Below are positions 55,166-64,000 of a stretch of 64,000 nucleotides of DNA, in pieces. The stretch is from Linum tenue (Eukaryota > Streptophyta > Magnoliopsida > Malpighiales > Linaceae). Location of the stretch: the NCBI GenBank assembly GCA_946122785.1, contig CAMGYJ010000005.1, positions 65,980,200-66,044,199 of the forward strand, in the 5' to 3' direction. The position numbers were made by a program, and so were the translations under genes. Each line of letters begins with the position of its first letter. Position 1 is the stretch's first letter. Under the pieces are notes generated by a model. It was given only the letters and a program-made list of their open reading frames with translations, was not told the origin of the DNA and made no database searches.

Positions 55166-58100
55166 TCATTTATTGTTCTGAATCGAGTGTAGGGACTGTA
55201 GTCCAAGTTCACCACAAAGTTTGACAAATTTTTCAGAAGGTAAGGCTTTAGTAAAAATGTCAGCAATTTGGAATTCAGTAGAAACAAAGTCTAACTCAAT
55301 GTGACCTGCCTGAATAATATCTCTAATAAAATGATGTTTAACCTCAATGTGTTTTGTTCTACTATGTTGAACAGGGTTCTTAGACATACATATTGCACTG
55401 GTATTATCACATAAGATAGGAATTTTACTAAGACAGAAACCATAGTCTGATAATTGAGATTTTAACCAGAGGATTTGGGTGCAGCAGCTGCCAGCAGCCA
55501 TATATTCTGCTTCAGCTGTTGATAGGGCTACTGACCCTTGTTTCTTACTAGACCAGGATACTAAAGACCCTCCAAAAAAACTGACAATAACCACTTGTAC
55601 TTTTTCTGTCAGTGATGCTTCCAGCAAAATCAGAATCAGAATAGCCAATTAGTGATAATGGTCCAGATTGAGGATACCATAAGCCTAGGTCATGAGAGCC
55701 TTTGAGATATCGAAATATCCTTTTAACAGCACTAAGATGACTCTCTTTAGGTGAGCTCTGAAATCTAGCACACAAGCAGACACTGAACTGAATGTCAGGT
55801 CTGCTGGCAGTTAGATACAAAAGGGAGCCTATCATCCCTCTGTATTTCTTTTCACATACTGATTGACCATTTACATCGTGATCCAGATGAGTATTAGTTG
55901 CTATAGGTGTCTTGCATGGCTTTAAATTCATCAAGTCAAATTTAGATAGCATGGTCTGTAGATACTTGGTTTGATGTATAAAAATTCCAGACTCAGTTTG
56001 ATTGATTTGAAGACCAAGGAAGAAGGTTAATTCTCCCATTAGGCTCATTTCAAACTGACTTTTCATGGAAGAGCAGAATTCTTCACACATAGAGGGATTA
56101 GTACTACCAAATACAATGTCATCTACATAAACTTGCACTATTAAGGAGTGATTCCCTTTTCTTTTTATGAATAGAGTTTTATCAACTCCTCCTTGACAAA
56201 ATTCTTGAGAAATGAGAAATGAGGTTAGTTTATCATACCAAGCTCTCGGAGCTTGTTTGAGACCATAGAGGGCTTTGGATAATTTAAAAACATGGTTTGG
56301 GAATTGATGATCAATAAAGCCAGGAGGCTGTTCAACATACACATCCTCTTTGATTTCACCATTTAAAAATGCAGTTTTCACATCCATTTGATATAGTTTG
56401 AATTTCATAAGACTAGCATAGGCACAGAGAAGTCTGATGGACTCTAACCTAGCAACAGGAGCAAAAGACTCATCAAAATCAATTCCTTCCTCTTGACTGT
56501 ACCCTTGGGCTACCAACCTAGCTTTGTTCTTAATGATAAAGCCTAACTCATCGGATTTGTTTCTGAATATCCACTTAGTTCCAATTACCAAACAATTTAT
56601 GGGTCTAGGAACCAGTTCCCAAACTTTTAATCTGATGAAATGTGACAGTTCTTCCTGCATTGCAAGTAGCCATTCTTCATCAAGAATGGCCTCCTTATAA
56701 TTTTTAGGTTCAATTAATGAAACAAAAGCATACTGACCTGGGGTGTATTTACCTCTTGTTGTGATAGGATCATCTAGGTTACCTATAATTTGTGAGGGGG
56801 GGTGCCTTTTCCTGATGTGAGCTGGAGCCTCAGCCTCTTCGAGATGAGTTGAATCATCAGATATGGCTTGTGGACATGAGCTAGTCTCTGGAGGTTCTTG
56901 CTGTTTTGCTGTACCACCTGTCTCAACAATTGTACTAAAGGGAAGGAAGTCATAGTTGTCTATACTTGCGCATAGAGGAGGGTGAGTATCAGAAATTTCA
57001 AATTTAACATGGACTGACTCCTCAACCTTTCTAGTTCTTTTGTTAAAGACTCTATAAGCCTGACCCTTACTCGAGTAGCCTAGAAAAACTCCAATGTCAG
57101 ATTTTGCGTCAAACTTTCCTAGTTGATCCTTGGTGTTCAATATGTAGCATTTCAAGCCAAATGGTTGAAAATATGAAACATTAGGCAATTTCCCTTTCAA
57201 GATCTCATATGGAGTTTTATTAATGATTTTTCTGATGACAGTTCTGTTTATTACATGGCAAGCAGTGTTGACTGCCTCTGCCCAAAGAAACTTAGGACAA
57301 TCAAACTCAAGCAACATGGTTCTTGCAGATTCAATTAGTGATCTGTTTTTCCTTTCAACTACCCCATTCTGTTGGGGAGTTCTGGGAGCAGAGAAAGTAT
57401 GCAGAATTCCATGGCAGTCACAAAAGTTGCAAAAGTTTTCATTGATAAATTCGCCACCATTATCACTTCTGATACTTTTAATGATACAGTCAAATTGGTT
57501 TTTCATGAGAAGTACAAAGGACTTAAATTTTGAGAAAGCTTCATCTTTAGTAGAAAGAAAATAGACCCATGTGAATCTGGAATAGTCATCGACAATCACA
57601 AGAACGTATGACTTTCCTCCTAGGCTTTGAACATTAGTTGGACCAAATAGGTCCATGTGCAGAAGTTCGAAATTACTTGTAGAGGTGATATCTGGTTTGC
57701 TTTTAAAAGACTTCCTACAGTGTTTCCCTAGAATACAAGCTTCACAGGAGTTGTTTTCAGAGGACTTAATCTTAGGTAATCCCCTAACTATATTAAGTTT
57801 AGATAGTTTGTGAATACGAGAGAAACTCATATGCCCTAGTTTTCTATGCCATGTTGTAACTGATTCAGTCATAGAGCTTAGGCATATGTTCTCTGAGATA
57901 TCAAGTGTGGAAAGGTCAACAGTGTAAACATTGTTTACTTTCTTGCCAACAAAGATCACGTTATTATCAGATATTCTTTCTATGACGCAGCAAGACGGAT
58001 TAAACACAACACGATATGTAGACCCACATATTTGACCAATTGACAGCAAATTATGTTTTAAACCTTCAACAAATAAGACATCCTCAATAACAAGAGAAGA

Positions 58101-58271
58101 ATTACTACTTATGGTGCCTTTACCAACTACTGAGGCACAGTTGTTATTTCCATAGAAAACCTTACCACCTCTTTTTGGATTAAGAAAAGTAAAAAGAGAT
58201 TGGTTACCAGTCATGTGATGAGAGCATCCAGAGTCTAAGTACCAAATGTTGGTACTTTTATTGTTCTGAAA
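55166..58271 (-). CDS. Pol polyprotein of copia element F (PR-IN-RT-RH), one frameshift
   Basis: Protease ([13 protein letters not shown] near 58240) is followed by the GAG-pre-integrase region ([21 protein letters not shown]-x2-C in [11 protein letters not shown]), then integrase core ([51 protein letters not shown]: the D, D, E residues are present). RT follows ([53 protein letters not shown]) and RNase H ([19 protein letters not shown] ... [26 protein letters not shown]). The frame breaks once inside RNase H at a run of seven A on the plus strand (about 55575-55581) and resumes in the next frame to 55166. Apart from this shift no defect is seen, so either a recent mutation or a base-calling error is possible. 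The frame differs from gag. Confidence 0.88.
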
Positions 58272-58282
58272 TCAAAATAGAT

Positions 58283-59890
58283 TTAATTAGTAGTTTTGAC
58301 AACCCAAACTTGTTTGGGTTTATGTTTTCTGAAGAAGCAGTGTTCATATATATGTCCAGGTTTGTTGCATAATGAGCAGAAGCTAAGTTGCCAGTTTGGA
58401 TAATAAGGCTTCATGAATTGATGCGAGTGATAATTATTCCTTCTAATACGATTAACATGGGAAATATCCCAGCCTGAGTTTTGTTTGTTCCTATGATAGA
58501 ATCTTAATTGTTGCTTTAGCACTTTATTCTCATCAATGAGATTAGCAACTTGAGTGTCTTGAGATATTTGTGCTTCATGCTGTATTTTTAGGTGTTCTTT
58601 TAATTTTATTACTTCTAGTTCTTTATCATGCAGTTGAGTGATAGTGAGTTGATATTTGCTTTTCAACCTATTACATTCATCTTGTAAATTGGACAGGGCA
58701 TGGAGAAAGAAATCATCATTTTGAGTGTTAGATTCATAATCGGATGATGTATCAGACCATACCTGGTCACTTGCAGTCTCATTGTCATTGCTGGAGTTCA
58801 GCCCCATGTAGGCAATGTTCTCTGATTCTTCTTCAGAGCTGTAGTCACTCCAATTTGCTGTCATTGCCTTTTCCTTCTTTTTGTTTAGGGGGCAGTTGGC
58901 TCTAATGTGCCCTGTTTTACCACACTTAAAACAAATGGTTGAGTCAGATTTATTTTCAGTGTTAATTTTTGTTTCTTTTGACCTTGAATCAAATCTGTTA
59001 GCCCCAAATGAATTTTTATCATGTGAGCCTCCAGATTGATGACTTGATGGTCTGGAAGAATGGTCAAACATGCTTCCAGTATTTCTGGAAGAGTAACCAT
59101 TGAATTGATTCCCTCTTTTTGCATTTTGACTACTTTTGTATTTCATCATTCTTTGGAGTTTCTTGCTGGTGAGGGCAAGTTCATTCTCGAACTCCTCATC
59201 CAACTTTTCTCCTTCATTTGCACAGATAGAGTTGAAAGCAATGGACTTATTCTTTCTATCATGGAGAGAGTTCATTTGTTTAAGAACTTCCTCATGACTT
59301 AGAAGGGATCCAATTAGGTTTTCAAGGGACAAGATGTTTAGATCTTTAGCTTCCTCTATGGCAGTTCTTTTGGCCATCCACTCAAGAGGAAGTGATCTAA
59401 GCACTTTTCTAACTAATTCTTTGCTGGAAAAGGTCTTTCCTAACCCTTTGAGCCTATTAACTAGTGTAGAGAATCTTTTGTCCATATCTGATATGGATTC
59501 TCCAGTTAGCATGTCAAATGTCTCATATTCTTTTAACAGCAAATCAATTCTGGTTTCTTTTACTTCTGAAGTTCCTTCATGAGTGGTTTCTAGTATATTC
59601 CAGATTTCTTTAGCAGTTTCACATTTATTAACACGTTCACCTTCATCATCTGATATAGCAGATAATAGAATGTGCATTGCTCTAGAATCTAGTTGAGCAC
59701 TCTTTTTCTGTTCATCAGACCAATCCTCCTCATCGTCCTCTTTCATGTCAATTGGTCCATTACGGACAATTGCCCATAATTCACAGTCGATTCCTCGGAG
59801 GTACAATCTCATTCTCTTTTTCCATACAGAATAGTTTGACCCAGAGAACCAAGGAGGATTTGAGCTTGTGGGAAAAGAATTAGACGACAT
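58283..59890 (-). CDS. Gag of copia element F
   Basis: An intact 535-codon frame. The N-terminal part shows NPPWFSGSNYSVWKKRMRLY and CELWAIVRNGPIDMK, then the UBN2-type core (AMHILLSAISDDEGERVNKC, AKEIWNILETTHEGTSEVKE, RFSTLVNRLKGLGKTFSSKE, VRKVLRSLPLEWMAKRTAIE). There are two zinc-knuckle-like motifs: a classical CFKCGKTGHIRANC (C-x2-C-x4-H-x4-C) and, near the end, CSLCNKPGHIYEHC. A coiled-coil stretch (LKSKYQLTITQLHDKELEVI) lies between them. Gag forms the particle in the cytoplasm. The stop is at 58283-58285, before the pol frame opens. The start follows the primer site by about 50 bp. Confidence 0.9.
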   Translation of the reverse strand: MSSNSFPTSSNPPWFSGSNYSVWKKRMRLYLRGIDCELWAIVRNGPIDMKEDDEEDWSDEQKKSAQLDSRAMHILLSAISDDEGERVNKCETAKEIWNILETTHEGTSEVKETRIDLLLKEYETFDMLTGESISDMDKRFSTLVNRLKGLGKTFSSKELVRKVLRSLPLEWMAKRTAIEEAKDLNILSLENLIGSLLSHEEVLKQMNSLHDRKNKSIAFNSICANEGEKLDEEFENELALTSKKLQRMMKYKSSQNAKRGNQFNGYSSRNTGSMFDHSSRPSSHQSGGSHDKNSFGANRFDSRSKETKINTENKSDSTICFKCGKTGHIRANCPLNKKKEKAMTANWSDYSSEEESENIAYMGLNSSNDNETASDQVWSDTSSDYESNTQNDDFFLHALSNLQDECNRLKSKYQLTITQLHDKELEVIKLKEHLKIQHEAQISQDTQVANLIDENKVLKQQLRFYHRNKQNSGWDISHVNRIRRNNYHSHQFMKPYYPNWQLSFCSLCNKPGHIYEHCFFRKHKPKQVWVVKTTN

Positions 59891-59936
59891 GGTAAACCAG
59901 AGGATCTCCTACTCGGCAACAGAGGTTCCACGAGAA

Positions 59937-59952
59937 GGGGGCTCTGATACCA
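59937..59952 (-). other. Primer binding site of copia element F (tRNA-iMet)
   Basis: The minus strand reads TGGTATCAGAGCCCC, two bases after the LTR end GATAACA. Confidence 0.88.
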
Positions 59953-59954
59953 AT

Positions 59955-60602
59955 TGTTATCTACCAATGTCGACTAATTTATCCCATTTAGTCAAGTTGT
60001 AGTAGAAAGATTCACAAAATGAATTTAAAGACTATAACTCACAAAATGAATTCTTATTAAGCTTGATTAAAAATGAATTACTCTAGTCTGGATCAGGTTC
60101 GATCAGCCAACAAGTAAAGCGAAGAAGAAAGAAGACACACACAAACGCTATGCCCAAACAGGCTTGAGTTCCTGACTGAGAAGTCCCAACTCAAGCGAGT
60201 TCAGACACAAACAAACTGAACCCTAACCTTTACTCCCAAAGAGCCACGCCGCTCTTACTGAGAAAGGAAACCGTTGCTGATTTCTTCTCCTGAGTCGTTC
60301 TTAAATAGATCTCCAAGCCTTGGTTCCTCTCTCTCTTTCTTCTTTAATCGCTGTGACCGTTGTGTGTTGAAGGGGAAGGATTCCGATGTTTTGTTCGTCT
60401 GGGATTTTACTCGTCTCTGGTTCTTTTCGATGGATGAGGAAGGAATGAAAGCGCAGACGCTTTCGTTAGTCTCGAAGATGTTTGAGTTTGACTTGGGCTC
60501 GTTGGTGCGGGCTGAAGTAAAAGCTGTACGAGACTTGGGCTCATCGAAGTGGGCTGAAGCAGCAGGTTTGTTCGAGACTTTTCAGGGCCCAGTTGCCCAA
60601 CA
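59955..60602 (-). repeat. 5' LTR of copia element F
   Basis: 648 bp, the same as 52707-53354 on reading. A TATA-like ATTTAAGAACGA lies on the minus strand near 60303. The reading frame at 60274-60711 is a by-product of the LTR. Confidence 0.92.
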
Positions 60603-60607
60603 CAGAG

Positions 60608-60668
60608 CCCCGTTTTGGCCACAAACAAGGAGTTCAAACCACTCTCACCACCTTCCACAGACACGTGA
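60608..60668 (+). other. Displaced native 3' end of the subtilase coding sequence
   Basis: Immediately after the right target copy the plus strand continues in the subtilase frame with PVLATNKEFKPLSPPSTDT and TGA (60666-60668), joined to CAGAG by completing the serine codon. The SPVLAT end is of the kind seen at the C-terminus of many plant subtilases. The uninterrupted gene would encode 757 residues. These 19 residues are now separated from the gene by 7.9 kb. Confidence 0.88.
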
Positions 60669-60868
60669 AGTTGTTGCTCTTACCCTACCTATTGTGCTAA
60701 AAGATGATTGATGACATCCATCGCAATCTTATCATTAATTATCGTAATTAGAGCTCAATTGGATGCATATGTGCCTTATAATTGTGTGCCTGCGTTGTTT
60801 ATATAATAATAATAATAATGTCGTTGGAAGTTGTCAAATGGTCTTTCAATTTGTATCATTGCCTTTAT
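60669..60868 (+). other. Original 3' flank (probable 3' UTR) of the subtilase gene
   Basis: AT-rich, with an (ATA)n microsatellite near 60800-60820. A plant poly(A) signal cannot be assigned with certainty. It is now disconnected from the gene by element F. Confidence 0.4.
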
Positions 60869-61452
60869 CAGTGGCGGACCCAGGATTCTCGTAAAGGTGT
60901 GTCAATCGATAAAATTAAATAAAATAATAAATAATTTTTAATTATATTTTACTGTGTAACACAACGAGAAATGGGATCGAAAGAGGCAAAGGGAACATTG
61001 GAGTTTTTTTATAAGATAGTAGTCCATATGCAACCAGACTCCCGATGAAAGAGCATTTTTTGTCACTAGGTGGACAACTATGTGGAACCTACAAGGATCT
61101 AGAAGAAACGAAACTTATTCAGGTAGAGAGAAAAAAGAGAAAACTTCCTTACGATTACCCATGCGTAAGACCTAAGAGCAATAAACCCTTGCATCTAAAT
61201 GCTTAAGCAATGGAAAGAACCCCAAATTTGTCATAAGTTAACTCAAATTTAAAATAAATAACGTATATTTACTGATTTTGGGAACTTTATGACACCAATC
61301 TCATCGTAGTGTATTAAAGATGTGTCGATAACAATTATTCAAGGTGTGTCGAAAGTTCTAAATTTCAAAAAATTATACCGACAAAACATAGGTCTCTCAC
61401 AAAATATTCGTGCGGAGGTGTGTCGCCTCTCTACAACATGGGTCCGCCCCTG
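60869..61452. mobile_element. Non-autonomous hAT element, perfect 8-bp target duplication
   Basis: The ends CAGTGGCGGACCCAGGATTC and (complement) CAGGGGCGGACCCATG are inverted repeats. GCCTTTAT flanks both sides (60861-60868 and 61453-61460). The subterminal AAGGTGTGTC repeats on both sides, and the interior AAGGTGTGTCGAAAG and ATGTGTCGATAAC, resemble spaced transposase sites. 584 bp, no ORF. Confidence 0.88.
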
Positions 61453-61460
61453 GCCTTTAT

Positions 61461-62466
61461 AATGAAGTACCTACTTTCTATTAATTCGTAATGGGGGGAA
61501 TATGGAAAGAAGAGTGTTTGTATCTTTCTGTATACAGAAAAGCATCTGATTCCATTAGCTAATAGGTACCTTCGTGCTGCAGGATTAGCGATCAGCTTAA
61601 GAAAAAAACTCCCTCAAAATATTCTAGAAAGCGACAACCTTTAATAATGTAAATGCTCCTTTAAAGAATGTTACTACTACTTTCTAGTTTCTACCACACA
61701 CACAAACAAAGAAGAACGTCACAAGTACTAAATAGTAAATACTAATCCCTTGGATTGTATATACGTACGGACCTTTAACATATATGCACTGCATGTGTAT
61801 AAATGCCGACCCAATTGAACTGCTTTGGTGTAAGTTTAGCTCCAATTGGCATTTCATCGCATTCTGAAACTACGAAAAAAGTGACCAACACAGAGAGAAG
61901 TCTTCCTCATTTCATGTTCTGCTTAATCTTCATACGTGTCTACTAGATATATAACTGGTCGTACTTTGCAACGGGTTCGTTATTTTATCACATATATTTG
62001 ATTCTTGAATAATTAAATTATGTGGCAGTAAGTGTTGAGTGAAGGCAGTCAACGACTTCACAGTTGGCAACTGAGGAAAGAAAACTACAATGAATCAGTG
62101 GAGTAAAGATGAAACGAATTACCAAATACCAATCACGGGCGATCTATGATTAAGCAAATCAAGGCCAACAAGGAAAGCAACAGACGCCAACGGGCAGAAA
62201 GAATGAGAATATAAAAGTGTGGGGTACGTAGTAGAGAAAAAGAGTGAGGGAGCAAAAGAAGTTTGCTAGAGTGGTTTTGATAAGATAAAGGGTTCTCGAC
62301 AAATTTGGGGAAATTCGGGTTCAGAAAAGAGTGTTGTAGAAACACTATAGTCGGTATTGCATATTGTATGTCGGAAACCACGTAGATAATATCGTGGGTC
62401 TTTTTTTGTTGTGTATGTACTTTTGTCATTGCTATATTGTTTTGCTTAATCTACACATAATATAAT
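61461..62466. other. Intergenic stretch without a recognised gene
   Basis: No coding frame, repeat end or RNA gene is supported. Short TATA-like stretches (for example TATATACGTACG near 61757) are present but lack a downstream ORF. Confidence 0.5.
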
Positions 62467-62474
62467 AGCAGGAA

Positions 62475-62997
62475 CAGGGGCGGAGCTACCTTGTGCCTCG
62501 GCCCCCCCCCCCCTCCCCCTCCTCCCTCCTCGAGAATTCTGGAGATCGCATGTAAAAATATCGGGAATTTTGAAAATTCTGAAGAAGTTAACTATTGTAG
62601 AATAACAATACCGTGCAAAAATGAGTAACTATATCTCACTCTAGTCTAACGGAATGCAGTAGCTGCTTGTGAATATGCAGTACCATGGTTCCAATCCTTG
62701 GCAGCAACAATTTTCTTTCAGTTTTCCTAATTTGGTTAAGTTTTTGTTTAAAATTTTGACTGCTCACTTAACATTTTGTACTTATTCAAATATTTTTTAA
62801 TTTCAAAGTTCAAACTAGATAATGAAATTTTGGAGCTTATAACATTTCTCTAATTTAGATAATTAAATTTCGGAGTCTAGATAATTAAATTTTGGAGCTT
62901 ATGACTCACAATGTAAATATTTTCTTAATTTTTTTTACGGATATTATACAAAAAAGTCCCCCCCCCCCCCGGACCACTGGATCCTAGCTCCTTCCTG
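62475..62997. mobile_element. Non-autonomous hAT element with poly-C/poly-G tracts, perfect 8-bp target duplication
   Basis: The ends CAGGGGCGGAGCTACC and (complement) CAGGAAGGAGCTAGGA are inverted repeats. AGCAGGAA flanks both sides (62467-62474 and 62998-63005). Long C runs sit just inside each end (about 62503-62515 and 62958-62970). The interior has repeats of AGATAATTAAATTTTGGAGC near 62820-62900. 523 bp, no ORF. Confidence 0.85.
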
Positions 62998-63005
62998 AGC
63001 AGGAA

Positions 63006-63302
63006 GAAAAAATCATTCCCTCATTTCAAATTTCCTGCCTCTGGAGCGTTTGTAGGAATAGTAGAATAGTGAGTGTCAATTTTTTGCTCTTTCCTCTGTG
63101 GAACGGGCCTACTTACCGTACACATGCGGATTAAAACGGGCTAAGGAATTGTTGCGGCCTACTAAAACAGAACTGGTTGGCTCCTTGTGGAACCCATGAA
63201 GCCTGGTCCGGCTCCTCCCCCACTTGCGCTTCCACCCGTCGCGCGGGCACCCTTGGACGAGCGCCCCATGCTCCCCTTCTAGCTAGCCGGCTCTTCTTCC
63301 TT
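63006..63302. other. Flank between hAT element and gypsy gag fragment
   Basis: No feature is recognised. The part next to 63302 may be decayed continuation of the gag on the minus strand. Confidence 0.4.
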
Positions 63303-63894
63303 TCAACCTGCAAGTTTAAAAGCAACTCGAAGAGAATCAGGTTCGAATACCTTGATTGGTTCGGCCAACTCCGGCCGCAGTCCAACCATGCATAGCCCCG
63401 CCAAAGTCTCCTCTGACATGCCCTTGCATTGGTTCCCCAGTTTGAGGAACTCTGCACGATACTCCTCTACCGAACCTATCTGTTTCAATTTTGCCAGCTG
63501 TTGCGGCGCCCACCCATCTGCTTTCCCAAACTGATACTTGATCTCCTCCTGAAACATAGCCCATGAGATCACCACATCGACCTCTGCATAGGATCGCTCC
63601 ATCCACTCCCACCACTGTAGCTCATCCCCTTCCAAATAGAAGGACGCCAGCTGCGCCTTCCTCTCCTCTCTGGTTGGGTGGTTCTTGAACCACCTCTCCG
63701 CCGCATACAACCACAACTCAACATCTCCATGACCATCAAATTTGGGAAATTCGATAACAGGAGGTTTAGCTCGGAAAATGATTCCATCAGTCATATCATA
63801 CAGGTAGTAGTATCCATCATACCTTTCCGTGCCCGGCCTGAACTGACCGGTTCCGCCCCCATAATACGGCCTAGACTCCGGCCCATATGCGAGT
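63303..63894 (-). pseudogene. Ty3/gypsy gag fragment at the right edge
   Basis: The minus strand frame runs from about 63894 (LAYGPESRPYYGGGTGQFRP, YDGYYYLYDMTDG) through the retrotransposon gag core: IEFPKFDGHGDVELWLYAAE, RWFKNHPTREERKAQLASFY, GDELQWWEWMERSY, MFQEEIKYQFGKADGWAPQQ, LKQIGSVEEYRAEFLKLGNQ and LRPELAEPIKVFEPDSLRVA. It stops at 63303 (KLAG then a stop), before any zinc knuckle or protease, so it is truncated. The Tekay/Reina-like pattern FPKFDG...W is typical. A stop near 63897 limits the frame upstream. Confidence 0.8.
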
Positions 63895-64000
63895 GGTAGT
63901 TACCCCCACTTCGTTCTTCCAAGGACCAACCGACTTCTCCCGGGCTGATTCCAGACCCCTGTCCTTGCTCCAGCTCCCGTCCACTTCGGCTCGGCTCAAC

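Larger units (their letters stand above)
52707..60602 (-). mobile_element. Young SIRE-like Ty1/copia element F inserted in the subtilase gene
   Basis: Minus-strand element: 5' LTR 59955-60602, primer site 59937-59952, gag 58283-59890, pol 55166-58271, third ORF 53759-55033, polypurine tract, 3' LTR 52707-53354. CAGAG flanks it on both sides (52702-52706 and 60603-60607). The two 648-bp LTRs look identical on reading. gag is open, the third ORF is open, and pol is broken by one base in a homopolymer. Pol motifs ([31 protein letters not shown]) resemble the SIRE lineage, whose members often carry an extra ORF after pol. Confidence 0.93.

Noticed and set aside
61700..62470. Possible small gene with TATA-like motif near 61757
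   Set aside because: No open frame with a plausible start, domain or splice pattern follows.

Overview
This window is nuclear DNA of a flowering plant, probably a eudicot. Plant LTR retrotransposons (Ty3/gypsy, Athila-like, Ty1/copia), an L1-type LINE, many short hAT, Harbinger-like and other inverted-repeat elements, spliceosomal introns and TATA-box promoters all point that way. There is no prokaryotic-style operon, CRISPR array, rRNA or convincing tRNA gene. The species cannot be named from the sequence alone. Only two host genes look real: a two-exon defensin-like cysteine-rich peptide gene (15044-15350) and an intronless subtilisin-like protease gene (50494-52743, with its displaced last codons at 60608-60668).

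Layout. 1-12690: a minus-strand Ty3/gypsy element (integrase, RNase H, RT, protease, gag, tRNA-Met primer site) split at 2307-9341 by a non-autonomous Athila-like element, which itself holds a reverse-oriented solo LTR (6387-7831). 12691-18700: an Athila 3' fragment, a Harbinger-like MITE, a small LTR with primer site, the defensin-like gene, a hAT element with a perfect 8-bp target duplication, and decayed repeats. 18601-47824: remains of one Ty1/copia (Ale-like) element serving as host for a deep nest. An L1 LINE (20047-34534, 13-bp target duplication) sits in it. A solo LTR (20901-22245) and a short hAT (23342-30453) sit in LINE ORF1. A deleted Athila element (23433-29860) sits in the hAT. 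Next come an inverted-repeat element that captured an alpha-expansin gene fragment and an Athila LTR-gag piece. A segment of about 7.4-7.6 kb covering LINE RT, captured expansin, LTR-gag and copia RT/RNase H is then duplicated in tandem (32382-39775 and 39776-47332).

47825-64000: an RNase H fragment, a MITE with 25-bp perfect inverted repeats, the subtilase gene, a very young SIRE-like copia element (52707-60602) inserted inside the last codons of that gene, two more hAT elements with perfect 8-bp target duplications, and a gypsy gag at the right edge.

The transposon layers give a relative order of events: copia before LINE before hAT before Athila, and the tandem duplication after the LINE, expansin and Athila-LTR insertions. 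The SIRE-like copia in the subtilase gene is the youngest: its two 648-bp LTRs look identical by eye. The strongest second-look items are that gene disruption, the expansin capture inside a tandem duplication, and conserved RNA-like hairpins in the 3' non-coding part of the Athila-like elements.
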